Shown here in pieces: positions 55,351 through 64,000 of a stretch of 64,000 nt of DNA (its first letter is position 1; every line of letters starts with the position of its first letter). The notes under the pieces were generated by a model. That model had not been told where the DNA came from and searched no databases. It was given only the letters and a program-made list of their open reading frames with translations. The position numbers and the translations under genes are program-made. The stretch is from an uncultured Tenacibaculum sp. (GTDB lineage: Bacteria > Bacteroidota > Bacteroidia > Flavobacteriales > Flavobacteriaceae), in assembly GCA_947493285.1 (NCBI GenBank), contig CANLQH010000005.1, positions 1 to 64,000 of the forward strand, read 5' to 3'.

Positions 55351-56211
55351 TTAGTAATTCCACATATCCATTTCTCTATCACGAATACCTTCTTTAATTC
55401 TATCAGCTTCTAATAATTGGAATAAAGAATTACCACGAACATAATCTTTAATAGATCTATCTCCGTAAATATTTTCTTCTTTTTTAACTGTTGAATTAAA
55501 TCTTCTTGCATTTAACAAATTATCATACGATAACGGTTGTGCTGAGTTCTTAGGATTGAATACTTTTGATGCATGCAGTGTTTCTCTAGCATCTGGGAAG
55601 AAAACCCAAAATAATTCATATTCTCCTTCATCAACAATATCAGTTCCTAAAACTTGTACATCTGGTCCCATTGGAGCTAGAGCTAACATACGATATTTTA
55701 ACTCTCCTTGACGCTTATCAAAGTACCAAATTCCTTTTATTAAATACCCTTTAATATCTGCAGACTGTACTGAATAAGGATCAACATTACCGTAACCATC
55801 ATCACGCTCGTTATAAGTCATGTCTTTAATTTCATCCATAGTTATCTTAGTAGTAAAATAAGAATCACTATAAACTTCTGTAATTTCTCCATCTTTAATC
55901 CCTTTTAATAAGGTATCAAACAACGAACGTCTTGTTGCTCCTGCATTGGTAGTATCAATTGGATAATAATAAGGCAAATTGATTTTTTGGTTTAAATCAA
56001 CATACTCCCACACCACTTTAGACCACAGTACATCTCTATCACTAATATAGCCATAAGGAAGTGGTTTATCATTCTCCGAAGCGATTTGAGCTTCAGATTT
56101 AAATCCAATTTCATCTGCCTTTTGAGCATTTAAGAGGTTAGCTTGGGCACTTACATAACTACTTGTAGTAGCAAGTGCAAATAAAACCATATAAAAACGC
56201 TTCCAATTCAT
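55351..56211 (-). CDS. gldN: Gliding motility / type IX secretion protein GldN
   Basis: This 286-residue exported protein has a signal peptide ending YVSAQ. DRDVLWSKVVWEYVDLNQKINLPYYYP (about 58-84) is the hallmark of GldN/PorN. With GldK it forms the periplasmic ring associated with the outer membrane in the type IX secretion system, which also drives gliding. It is the last gene of the gld operon, 18 bases after gldM, and is followed by a terminator. Confidence 0.96.
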   Translation of the reverse strand: MNWKRFYMVLFALATTSSYVSAQANLLNAQKADEIGFKSEAQIASENDKPLPYGYISDRDVLWSKVVWEYVDLNQKINLPYYYPIDTTNAGATRRSLFDTLLKGIKDGEITEVYSDSYFTTKITMDEIKDMTYNERDDGYGNVDPYSVQSADIKGYLIKGIWYFDKRQGELKYRMLALAPMGPDVQVLGTDIVDEGEYELFWVFFPDARETLHASKVFNPKNSAQPLSYDNLLNARRFNSTVKKEENIYGDRSIKDYVRGNSLFQLLEADRIKEGIRDREMDMWNY

Positions 56212-56229
56212 ACTTTAGTTTTTTACTTA

Positions 56230-57762
56230 TTAATTAGTAATCTCAATATTTACAGGCAATACTTTTCTAATCTTATAGTTAGAACCAGATACTGATGCTT
56301 TAATATCGTAGATAGTAATAACATCATTTCTTCTTGCTCTTTGTAATGCTTGTTTAGCTCTAGCAGTCATATTTCTTCCATTTACAGGCACTGTTACCTG
56401 ACCTGGAACTTTAATTTTAAAGCTTGATACATTTAATTTTAAATCGAATAAGAAATCTGGTAAACCAGCTGCTACATTAATTCTAGCAACACTTGCTTTT
56501 GGCATTTTTACTGTACCATATTGACCTCTTACCATACCAACCGCTGGTGGTATATCTTTAATTCTAAATTTCTTTACAGAACGAACTCCTTTTCCGTCAG
56601 GTAATTTACCATTAACAACAATGCTAACTTCGTTACCTCCTCCAGGACTCATCATGTAACTATCTCCTTTTACTCTTCTTAATCCTTTAGCTGATGCTGT
56701 AACTTTGTTAGCTGGCACACCAGGCATAGAAATAGTAATTGGATTCGCTAAACCACGATAAACAACATTCATTTTATCAGCAGAAATAACTGCTTGATTA
56801 GGTTTAGGAATTACTGAGTAACCTCCAACAATAGGAATACTTACTAAAGAATCTCCTTCTTTAAATTGAAACTCACCTTTTAATTCTTTATCTCCAACTG
56901 AACCTGCAGGACCATCTAAAATTACCTGACCAGCTTGAATTTTATCAGACTCTATTTCTTTATCATTAACGATAACTTTTTCTGCTGTTAAATTCGGATC
57001 ATTTCTACCTAAAACAATTTTACCTGATAATTTCTCACCTGGGTAGTATGCGTTTTTCTCAAAAACTACCATTGCTTGATAATTAGTCATAGAAACAGCT
57101 TTAGATAATTCTCCTTGTAATAAAGCTGATAATGCATCAGATTCTGTAGCCTTAACATCAGCTTGAATTTGAGTGAACTTCGTTAAAGATGCAATTAAAG
57201 GAAAACCTTCATAGTTATATTTTAACCAATCAATTTTCTTACCATCTTTATTAGTTACAGCTCCCGTACTAAAACGCGTTGCAACAACATCTGCTACTTC
57301 AGTTCCTTCTAAAAGTTGTGCTGCTTGATCTCTAAATCCTTCAATCTTCGCAACAAATTCTTTACCTGCTGGACTAATTTTCCCTCCTTTAAAGAAAAGC
57401 TCATCTAAAAATTTAGATTTATCCATAGACTCATATGCCTTAGGATCTTCTAAATCACCTGTCATTTGTGATTTTAAATCTCCTATATAAGCATATAAAT
57501 CATCCGCTAATACTTTTAGCTGATCAGTTTTCTCTTTAGCTTCACCATATTGCTTTGCTTGTTCAGCTGCCTTTTGTGCTAAAGTCTGATATCCAGCTGT
57601 ATTCTTTTCTGTAGCTTTTGTATTCGCTTCAGTAAGTTTTTCGTTCATTAAACCAAAAGCAGATAATACCTCTTTACTCATATTCATTGCTAACATTGCA
57701 ATAAATACCAGATACATTAGGTTAATCATCTTCTGCCTTGGTGATAGTTTTCCTCCTGCCAT
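56230..57762 (-). CDS. gldM: Gliding motility / type IX secretion motor protein GldM
   Basis: This 510-residue protein has a short cytoplasmic N-terminus (GGKLSPRQKMINLMYLVFIAMLAMNMS), a single membrane helix (about 13-32) and a large periplasmic part of repeated beta domains. GldM/PorM spans the periplasm and, with GldL, forms the proton-driven rotary motor. Length and domain order are normal. gldL lies 46 bases upstream. Confidence 0.97.
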   Translation of the reverse strand: MAGGKLSPRQKMINLMYLVFIAMLAMNMSKEVLSAFGLMNEKLTEANTKATEKNTAGYQTLAQKAAEQAKQYGEAKEKTDQLKVLADDLYAYIGDLKSQMTGDLEDPKAYESMDKSKFLDELFFKGGKISPAGKEFVAKIEGFRDQAAQLLEGTEVADVVATRFSTGAVTNKDGKKIDWLKYNYEGFPLIASLTKFTQIQADVKATESDALSALLQGELSKAVSMTNYQAMVVFEKNAYYPGEKLSGKIVLGRNDPNLTAEKVIVNDKEIESDKIQAGQVILDGPAGSVGDKELKGEFQFKEGDSLVSIPIVGGYSVIPKPNQAVISADKMNVVYRGLANPITISMPGVPANKVTASAKGLRRVKGDSYMMSPGGGNEVSIVVNGKLPDGKGVRSVKKFRIKDIPPAVGMVRGQYGTVKMPKASVARINVAAGLPDFLFDLKLNVSSFKIKVPGQVTVPVNGRNMTARAKQALQRARRNDVITIYDIKASVSGSNYKIRKVLPVNIEITN

Positions 57763-57808
57763 AATTAATTAGTTTGTTTAGTTAATAATTAGATAAACTA
57801 ATTAATTC

Positions 57809-58444
57809 TTAGTTTTTAGACATTGCTGATAACATTCCTCCATATACTCCGTTTAACGAAGATAAGTTGGTTGCTAACGACTGCATTTGTTCTTGTAAAC
57901 GTTGAGAATTTTCAACTAAAGCAGAATTTAAATCAGCTTGTTTAGCTGCATTATCTACCTGCGTAGTATATAGTCCGTTTAAAGACTCTAACTTTGCAGC
58001 AGCCATAGACATTTGCTCGTTATATTGGTTTGTTGACGATATTGTTGTTGATGTAGAAACTAATCCTTCAGCTGCTCCTTGGAAATTTTGAATACTATCT
58101 CCTAAGCTTGAAATTAAATTCGCATCTAACTTAGCTTCTTTTAAAATATCATCTAATTTTTGAGATAACATACTTTGTGCGTCACCAGGAGTAGCATCTT
58201 TTCCATTTCCTAATGATTGTCCGTCTGCTAACTCTGGGTACACTTTTGTCCAATCTAAATCATCTTCAATAGGTTCAAATGCAGATAAAGCAAATACTAA
58301 TGCTTCTACGATCATACCTACCATTAATACTTCATTACCAAAAGGCCAGTGTAAGATTTTAAATAATGCTCCAATAATTACAACTGCGGCTCCTAAACCG
58401 TAAGCCATATTAAACATTTTCTTAGTTGATTTCGATTGTGCCAT
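57809..58444 (-). CDS. gldL: Gliding motility / type IX secretion motor protein GldL
   Basis: This 211-residue inner-membrane protein has two helices in residues 10-60 (MAYGLGAAVVIIGALFKILHW and VLMVGMIVEALVFALSAFEP). The conserved KILHWPFGNE and Glu in the second helix are implicated in proton use in GldL. A helical cytoplasmic tail follows. It is encoded between gldK and gldM, its motor partner. Confidence 0.96.
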   Translation of the reverse strand: MAQSKSTKKMFNMAYGLGAAVVIIGALFKILHWPFGNEVLMVGMIVEALVFALSAFEPIEDDLDWTKVYPELADGQSLGNGKDATPGDAQSMLSQKLDDILKEAKLDANLISSLGDSIQNFQGAAEGLVSTSTTISSTNQYNEQMSMAAAKLESLNGLYTTQVDNAAKQADLNSALVENSQRLQEQMQSLATNLSSLNGVYGGMLSAMSKN

Positions 58445-58498
58445 AATTTTTGATTTTTTAAGGGGGTTATAGGTTAATATTTATTCTTGACAATTAAA

Positions 58499-59881
58499 TT
58501 ATTTATTCTTGTTTGTACCTAAGTAATCTTGAACTGTTCTAAAACCGATGTAACTTCTAGCAGTATCAGCATATTCCCAATCACGAGAACTAACTTCTAA
58601 AAAGTATGCTACATCTTTCCAAGATCCTCCACGGATAATTTTTCTTTGATTCTCAGTAATCTCTACATTAGGATTCATAGTTGACCCCATATAGTAAGAC
58701 ATTTGATTGTAAGCTGTATTAGTCCATTCAGCGACATTACCCGCCATATTAAACAACCCATATTCATTAGGATTATATGAAACTGCTTCTACAGTATATA
58801 AAGCTCCATCAGCAGCATAATCTCCACGCACTGGCTTAAAGTTTGCTAAGAAACAACCTCTATCACTAGTAGTACTTGGACCACCCCAAGGGTATTTTGC
58901 ATAGTTTAATCCTCCACGAGCAGCATATTCCCACTCAGCTTCTGTTGGCAATCTAAAAGAAGGGACTAATCCTAATTTTTTTCTTGAACGTTGGAAATTA
59001 TTTTTCTTTTGAGTTCTCCAATGACAAAATGCTTTTGCTTGGTGCCAGTTAATTCCAACTACCGGGTAGTTTTCATAAGCTTTATGTGCAAAATATTCTT
59101 GGTGCATTGGATCGTTATATGAATAATTGAAATCTTTAATCCAAACTGTAGTATCTGGATATACATTGATTTCTTCACTCTTCATAAAATCTTTTCTATC
59201 CTTACCTGTACGAGCTGCTCCTTGGTTATCAAACCAATAATATCTGTAATTTAACAACTTCGTATTAAAAGTTCTAATTCCATTTAAAGCCTCATCCTTC
59301 TTTAAATGCAAAGAATCCATTACTTCAACATAATCAACATCTGGGTATTCGTTTTTATCCCAAATAAGTTCTTCTTCCCAATTTAATGGCTTTAATGAAT
59401 CTAATCCTTCTCCTAACTCATAATAGTTTTCACGCATGTACTTTTGGTACGGAGATTCATTTACAGTATCTGTAGATGCAAATGCATACAATTGTATTCC
59501 TTGGGCATTTTTTCCAGCATCAGCTATATCACCTCCTCCTCCAGAAGCAAACTCAGCTTGATTACCTAATCTAGTTCTAGTTATAGAATCCCTAACCCAA
59601 GTAACAAATTCTTTATACTCACTATTAGTAATTTCAGACTCATCCATGTAAAATGGCTGAACAGTTACCGTTTTTGTAGGTGCATTCATAGCTCCTAAAG
59701 GATCTTCATCTTGTTTACCCATTGTAAACGAACCTCCAGGGATTTTAGCCATACCATACGGTTTTTCAGCAAACCATTTTCTTTTTGATTTAACTCCAAC
59801 TAACTCTCCTCTATCTCCTCCGCTTGAACCACATCCGTAAACGATAGATACTAATAATGCAAGTATTGCTATTTTTCTCAT
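58499..59881 (-). CDS. gldK: Gliding motility / type IX secretion lipoprotein GldK
   Basis: This 460-residue lipoprotein (YGC, Cys17) has a SUMF1/formylglycine-generating-enzyme-like domain. It shows IPGGSFTMGKQDEDP (about 46-60), YPVVGINWHQAKAFCHWRT, FRLPTEAEWEYAARGG, GNVAEWTN and IIRGGSWKDVAYFLEVSSRDW. GldK/PorK uses this fold structurally, in the ring with GldN, and not for catalysis. It is the first gld gene, 100 bases after the arginase-like gene. Confidence 0.96.
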   Translation of the reverse strand: MRKIAILALLVSIVYGCGSSGGDRGELVGVKSKRKWFAEKPYGMAKIPGGSFTMGKQDEDPLGAMNAPTKTVTVQPFYMDESEITNSEYKEFVTWVRDSITRTRLGNQAEFASGGGGDIADAGKNAQGIQLYAFASTDTVNESPYQKYMRENYYELGEGLDSLKPLNWEEELIWDKNEYPDVDYVEVMDSLHLKKDEALNGIRTFNTKLLNYRYYWFDNQGAARTGKDRKDFMKSEEINVYPDTTVWIKDFNYSYNDPMHQEYFAHKAYENYPVVGINWHQAKAFCHWRTQKKNNFQRSRKKLGLVPSFRLPTEAEWEYAARGGLNYAKYPWGGPSTTSDRGCFLANFKPVRGDYAADGALYTVEAVSYNPNEYGLFNMAGNVAEWTNTAYNQMSYYMGSTMNPNVEITENQRKIIRGGSWKDVAYFLEVSSRDWEYADTARSYIGFRTVQDYLGTNKNK

Positions 59882-59981
59882 ACTATATCTTTCTTATAAA
59901 AAGAGGCGTAAACCTATTATTTTTTTTACTAAAAAACAATTACGTACTATATTTTTTCATAAAACTATCTACAAACCACTA

Positions 59982-61142
59982 TTAAACAAGCTTCTGGAGC
60001 GCTTTAAACCACCTAGTAGGTGTTTTTTGCTCAAGCGCTTGCTTGTAATCTTGATAGTTACATGGTATTAACGCATGTCTTTTGTGTTTATTATTCGATA
60101 TTAAATTTATTTCCATCCACCAACGCCCACTTTTATCACTTTTATAAAAATTGATTGGGTCATCATCGCTTAAAAGCACTGTGAATTTCTGGTAATTTTC
60201 TTTGGTTACAAACGGATAATCTTTTGCTCTTGAATTTACTCCTTCAATAAAATACCAAATCATTTGAGCAATTAATTTTGCTGTTTGATTATGGGTATCT
60301 AATTTACTATTAAATTCATAAATACCAAAAGAAGTTACTTTATCACTAATTCCAGCATATCTAGAAATTGCACAAATATCTTCCCCGTAAAATCCGTTTG
60401 GCGATGCATTATTATTCCCTGGAGCTTCACTTTGACGTATAGAACCAAGATCGACACTAACAATGTCTGCATCTCTCATAATTGGCTCAACTAAAGTTAT
60501 ATCCTTTACCTGCCCCAATCTAAAAGCATCAAAATATAATTTATCTAATAATTCTATTTCTTCTTGAGAATTAAAATAAGTTTGATAGCCTATGTTACTA
60601 TAATTAAATAGATTATTTGGTTGTTCCATGATCACCTTACTTAAAAATGATGTTGAAGACAACTCATCATCGATAGTTCCTAAATCGAAACGACTATCGA
60701 CTGACACTAAATTTACTGTTTGTTCTAATGTGTCATACGCTCTGTAGTTTGCGTATGTTATATCTTGCCCACCACCAATTACAACAGGAATTATATTTTT
60801 CTTTAATAAATATTCTATTGACTTACTTACTGCAAAATAAGTATCTTCAATTGTATTTCCTCTTTCTATATTTCCTAAATCAGCTATTTGAACTTGCCAC
60901 TTTCCAGGAAACAGCTCATATAAATATTTACGTACGCTGCTTAAATCTTCTCCACAACCAAAATTATCATTTGTTCCTCTACCGTCTTTTACTCCTAAAA
61001 CAGCAATAGTAACCCCTGCTAAATCAGGAAAACCATTTTCAACTGAATGTATTTGAATGTTTTGCCCTAATACAGAAGATGCTTGCGACATAGTATGCGC
61101 AACTATCGATTCTTTAATAGGTGTAAAAAAGTCGAAATTCAT
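59982..61142 (-). CDS. Arginase-fold protein (formimidoylglutamase-like) lacking metal ligands
   Basis: This 386-residue ureohydrolase-superfamily protein lies between topA and gldK. The three metal motifs of active members are changed. The GGDHS position reads GGGQD (123-127), the DAHxD position reads DSRFD (149-153), and the DxD position reads DLG (231-233). At least three of six ligands are missing. The APG motif (240-242) and the fold-defining regions remain. I infer a non-hydrolytic protein kept for another role, possibly connected with the gld locus, though it is often annotated as formimidoylglutamase. Confidence 0.75.
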   Translation of the reverse strand: MNFDFFTPIKESIVAHTMSQASSVLGQNIQIHSVENGFPDLAGVTIAVLGVKDGRGTNDNFGCGEDLSSVRKYLYELFPGKWQVQIADLGNIERGNTIEDTYFAVSKSIEYLLKKNIIPVVIGGGQDITYANYRAYDTLEQTVNLVSVDSRFDLGTIDDELSSTSFLSKVIMEQPNNLFNYSNIGYQTYFNSQEEIELLDKLYFDAFRLGQVKDITLVEPIMRDADIVSVDLGSIRQSEAPGNNNASPNGFYGEDICAISRYAGISDKVTSFGIYEFNSKLDTHNQTAKLIAQMIWYFIEGVNSRAKDYPFVTKENYQKFTVLLSDDDPINFYKSDKSGRWWMEINLISNNKHKRHALIPCNYQDYKQALEQKTPTRWFKALQKLV

Positions 61143-61199
61143 CTTTCCGGGGGATTAAGTAGCTTGCAATATACTAAACTATTTTACTTAAAAGCTAAT

Positions 61200-63701
61200 T
61201 TATTTCTTTTTCGTAGTTTTCTTTTTAACCGCTTTCTTTTTGGCTACTTTTTTCTTTGGAGTTTTAGCTTCTATCATCTTAACAGCCTCTTCTTGGGTCA
61301 TCTTTTCTACCTCAGTTGTTTTAGGTAATTCAATTTTAATTTTACCTTTTATAACATTGAATCTTCCCCAGCGTGCTTTTTCAACTCGAATACCAACTTC
61401 TTCGAAATTGTGAATTAATTTTTCGCGCTCTTTTCTCTTTTTATCTTCAATTAATGTTTCTAAATCTTCTTGAGATAAATTATCGAAATCGTACTTTTTA
61501 TTTACATTGATAAAAATAGAGTTCCATTTTATAAAAGGTCCAAAACGTCCAACACCTTTTTGGATTGGTAAACCTTCATATTCTCCAATAGGTGCATCTG
61601 CTTTACGCTTCGCCTCAATTAATTCAATCGCTCTATCCATATCTACAGACATAGGGTTCTCTCCTTTATCTAAAGACACATATTTATCATCAAACTTAAT
61701 ATATGGACCAAAACGACCATTAGCAACGATTACTTCTAAATTATCATATTCACCTAATGATTTTGGCAACTGGAATAAATCCATTGCTTCTTCATAAGTA
61801 ATTGAATTCATTGTTTGATCGGCTTGTAAACTTGCAAAACGTGGTTTTTCTTCATCAGTTGCTTCACCTATTTGCACCATTGCTCCATAACGACCTAAAC
61901 GCACATACACGTTTTTACCGCTATCAGGATCAACACCTAACAAACGCTCTCCTTTAGCTCTTTCTGCATTTGCTGCCACATCTTCTACAACCACATGGAA
62001 TCCTTGATAAAATTCTTTTATCATTTCAATCCAATCCTCTTTACCTTCTGCTATTTCATCAAAATCAGACTCTACTTTTGCGGTAAATCCGTAATCTAAA
62101 ATTGCATCGAAATTCGCAACAAGAAAATCATTTACAATATTTCCGATATCTGTAGGAACCAATTTTCCTTTATCAGAACCAACTCTTTCAGTTAACATCT
62201 GCTCTTCAACAGCTGCATTTGCTAAACGTAGTTGTGTATAATTTCTCTCCTTACCTTCTACACTTCCTTTTACAATATATTCTCTTCTTTGAATTGTAGA
62301 AATTGTTGGTGCATACGTAGATGGACGCCCAATACCTAACTCCTCTAAACGCTTAACTAAAGCCGCTTCTGAAAATCTTGCTGGCGGACGTGTATATCTT
62401 TCAGTTGCTGTGATGAATTCATTACCTACAGATTCACCAACTTTCATCATTGGCAACATTCCAGCTGCTTCTTCCTCCTCATTATCTGTACCTTCAAGAT
62501 ACACTTTTAAGAAACCTTCGAATGTAATAACCTCTCCGTTAGCTGTAAATAACTTCTCATTTTTATTATTTTCAACTTTAACATTTGTTCTCTCCAATTG
62601 AGCTTCACTCATTTGAGATGCTAAAGTTCTTTTCCAAATTAAGCTATATAATCTAGTCTGATCGTATTCTCCAGTAATTTCATGATTCTCCATATTTGTA
62701 GGACGAATCGCCTCGTGCGCTTCTTGAGCTCCTTTCGATTTAGTTGAAAAATTACGTGGCTTGCTATATTCTTCACCATAAGAAGCAATAATTTCTGCTT
62801 GAGCAGCATTTTTAGCATCCTCAGATAAGTTCACACTATCTGTTCTCATATAAGTAATTAAACCAGCTTCATATAAACGTTGAGCAACCATCATCGTTTT
62901 TGCTACTGGAAAACCTAATTTCCTAGAAGCCTCCTGCTGTAATGTTGACGTTGTAAAAGGCGCTGCTGGAGACTTTTTTGCTGGTTTTTTCGTTAAATCA
63001 GCAATTGAAAAACCTGCATTTAAACATGAATTTAAAAACGCTTCAGCATCTTTTTTATCTGAAAAATTCTTTGCTAATTTTGCTTTGAATTTTTTTCCAT
63101 TTGCATTTACAAATTCTGCATCTACTCTGTAAGAAGCTACTGGAGTAAATCCTTCAATTTCTCTTTCTCTCTCTACAATTAAACGTACTGCTACCGATTG
63201 CACTCTACCTGCAGATAATCCTCCTTTTACTTTTCTCCATAATACAGGAGATAATTCGTAACCTACTAATCTATCTAAAACACGGCGAGCTTGTTGAGCA
63301 TTTACCAAGTTATAATTAATGTCTCTTGGATTCTCAACTGCTTTTAATATTGCTTTTTTAGTAATCTCATGAAAAACAATACGTTTTGTGTTCTCTTCTT
63401 TTAGTTTTAATTGCTCTGCTAAGTGCCATGCAATAGCTTCTCCTTCACGATCCTCATCACTTGCTAACCAAACAGTTTCTGCTTTTTTCGCTAAATCTTT
63501 CAGTTTTTTTACAACTGCTTTTTTATCTGTAGAAACTATATATTTTGGTTTAAAATCTCCATCAACATTCACCCCTAATTCTTTCGAAGGCAAGTCGGCT
63601 ATATGACCGAAACTCGATTCAACTTGAAAATCTTTTCCTAAAAATTTCTCTATTGTTTTTGCCTTAGCAGGTGACTCAACTATTACTAAATTTTTTGCCA
63701 T
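61200..63701 (-). CDS. topA: DNA topoisomerase I
   Basis: This 833-residue type IA topoisomerase relaxes negative supercoils. It has Toprim ESPAKAKTIEKFLGKDF (about 8-24) and the DxD-type SDEDREGEAIAWHLAEQL. The active-site Tyr is in AGLITYMRTDSVNLS (about 285), and EAHEAIRPT and GIGRPSTYAPTI are further type IA motifs. Zn-finger-like repeats at the C-terminus are replaced by KFGPF-type topoisomerase C-terminal repeats (GRFGPYIKFDDKYVSL, GRFGPFIKWNSIFI). It ends in a Lys-rich tail. It is upstream of the arginase-like gene by 57 bases, possibly in one transcript with gldKLMN. Confidence 0.96.
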   Translation of the reverse strand: MAKNLVIVESPAKAKTIEKFLGKDFQVESSFGHIADLPSKELGVNVDGDFKPKYIVSTDKKAVVKKLKDLAKKAETVWLASDEDREGEAIAWHLAEQLKLKEENTKRIVFHEITKKAILKAVENPRDINYNLVNAQQARRVLDRLVGYELSPVLWRKVKGGLSAGRVQSVAVRLIVEREREIEGFTPVASYRVDAEFVNANGKKFKAKLAKNFSDKKDAEAFLNSCLNAGFSIADLTKKPAKKSPAAPFTTSTLQQEASRKLGFPVAKTMMVAQRLYEAGLITYMRTDSVNLSEDAKNAAQAEIIASYGEEYSKPRNFSTKSKGAQEAHEAIRPTNMENHEITGEYDQTRLYSLIWKRTLASQMSEAQLERTNVKVENNKNEKLFTANGEVITFEGFLKVYLEGTDNEEEEAAGMLPMMKVGESVGNEFITATERYTRPPARFSEAALVKRLEELGIGRPSTYAPTISTIQRREYIVKGSVEGKERNYTQLRLANAAVEEQMLTERVGSDKGKLVPTDIGNIVNDFLVANFDAILDYGFTAKVESDFDEIAEGKEDWIEMIKEFYQGFHVVVEDVAANAERAKGERLLGVDPDSGKNVYVRLGRYGAMVQIGEATDEEKPRFASLQADQTMNSITYEEAMDLFQLPKSLGEYDNLEVIVANGRFGPYIKFDDKYVSLDKGENPMSVDMDRAIELIEAKRKADAPIGEYEGLPIQKGVGRFGPFIKWNSIFINVNKKYDFDNLSQEDLETLIEDKKRKEREKLIHNFEEVGIRVEKARWGRFNVIKGKIKIELPKTTEVEKMTQEEAVKMIEAKTPKKKVAKKKAVKKKTTKKK

Positions 63702-63750
63702 GTGTCTTTTCTCTTTTTACACCTTATTATTATAGATGCTTTTCAATTTG

Positions 63751-63758
63751 CAAAAGTA
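63751..63758 (-). promoter_or_regulatory. -7 box of topA
   Basis: On the minus strand TACTTTTG matches TAnnTTTG, 49 bases upstream of the topA ATG. Confidence 0.45.
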
Positions 63759-63857
63759 TATAGTTTTTTTTTAACGAACGTTTATTATACAAACTTTACG
63801 ATTTATTAAAGTTAAAACTATTCATGTCAATTTGTCACAAAATACCTTTTTTGGTCG

Positions 63858-63865
63858 TATCTTTG
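63858..63865 (+). promoter_or_regulatory. -7 box of miaB
   Basis: TATCTTTG matches TAnnTTTG, 31 bases upstream of the ATG. A TTG at 63832-63834 is 23 bases upstream, slightly longer than the ideal spacing. Confidence 0.5.
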
Positions 63866-63896
63866 CAAACTATTTATTACGATTTTTAAGGATTTT

Positions 63897-64000
63897 ATGG
63901 AACACGTAGAGAAAGTAATTGACGAGAAGAAGCAAGGAAAAGCTTTAATTACTGAACAAAAGGAAGGAAACTCAAAGAAACTTTTTATTGAAAGTTATGG
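63897..64000 (+). CDS. miaB: tRNA-2-methylthio-N6-dimethylallyladenosine synthase (5' part)
   Basis: The window ends after 34 codons of this ORF, which begins MEHVEKVIDEKKQGKALI and reaches KKLFIESYG. This is the N-terminus of flavobacterial MiaB, including the start of the domain that holds the first cluster cysteines (just beyond the window edge). MiaB is a radical SAM enzyme that methylthiolates A37 of tRNAs. It is divergent from topA, and the two -7 boxes are about 100 bases apart. Confidence 0.85.
   Translation, partial: MEHVEKVIDEKKQGKALITEQKEGNSKKLFIESY

Overview
The window looks like a chromosomal segment of a low-GC marine-type Flavobacteriaceae (Bacteroidota; Tenacibaculum/Polaribacter-like is my guess, not proven). 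The grounds are the gldKLMN gliding/type IX secretion operon, AT-rich sequence, A-rich regions instead of Shine-Dalgarno sites, many Bacteroidota-type promoters (TTG-N19-TAnnTTTG or a lone TAnnTTTG), many SusC-like, TPR and lipoprotein products, and LytTR/LytS-type regulators. I saw no IS element, prophage, CRISPR array or rRNA. It reads as ordinary core genome with accessory patches around 22-26, 36-37 and 39-47 kb.

Layout. 1-8.4 kb: tRNA-Phe, an exo/endonuclease/phosphatase-fold protein, a Spy-like basic secreted protein, then a minus-strand operon (TPR histidine kinase, LytTR response regulator, small lipoprotein, gamma carbonic anhydrase). It faces a SIMPL-domain gene across an array of four 21-bp-phased ACTCATT repeats. 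A VWA protein and a lone TonB-plug protein follow. 8.4-20.4 kb: RecQ helicase, a tricorn-like periplasmic protease, and the complete tryptophan operon trpEGDCFBA. The trp operon is headed by an unlisted 17-residue leader peptide with three consecutive Trp codons and a terminator, a classical ribosome-stalling attenuator. 20.6-31.1 kb: asnB, an HTH-DUF4870 membrane regulator, a CPBP protease, a DUF4242/cyclase-like/AraC fusion, gyrB, a DUF6588 outer-membrane protein, mdh, a possible small RNA, and ftsE. 31.2-39.2 kb: a large TPR protein coupled to a plug-less outer-membrane barrel, then an M28 peptidase and an amidohydrolase lipoprotein. 39.2-40.9 kb: a compact probable metal/thiol-stress locus made of a DUF3703 protein, an unlisted 34-residue Cys-rich (metallothionein-like) peptide, the ECF sigma factor SigZ with a Cys tail, and a SLATT/DUF4231 membrane protein. 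Two of these genes share an identical-spacing ECF-type promoter. 40.9-47.6 kb: PAS-LuxR regulator, an ABA4-like pair of membrane proteins, an S41-TPR protein, a membrane LytTR regulator next to a CPBP protease with a LytTR-type direct repeat between them, and a TPR membrane protein. 47.7-55.3 kb: YgiQ-type radical SAM protein, M61 peptidase, ABC-F protein, DUF983 protein, FAD oxidoreductase. 55.3-64 kb: gldN, gldM, gldL, gldK, an arginase-fold protein lacking several metal ligands, topA, and divergently the start of miaB.

How the parts work together. The strongest regulatory story is the trp operon: a sigma-A promoter lies about 7 nt upstream of the leader ATG, then come the leader peptide, competing hairpins, terminator and structural genes. 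The second is the SigZ locus, where a shared non-housekeeping promoter sits in front of both the DUF3703 and the Cys-rich peptide genes. The gld block (topA, arginase-like, gldK-L-M-N) encodes the motor and ring components of the type IX secretion/gliding machine. All calls rest on reading the sequence by eye; no search or folding program was run.
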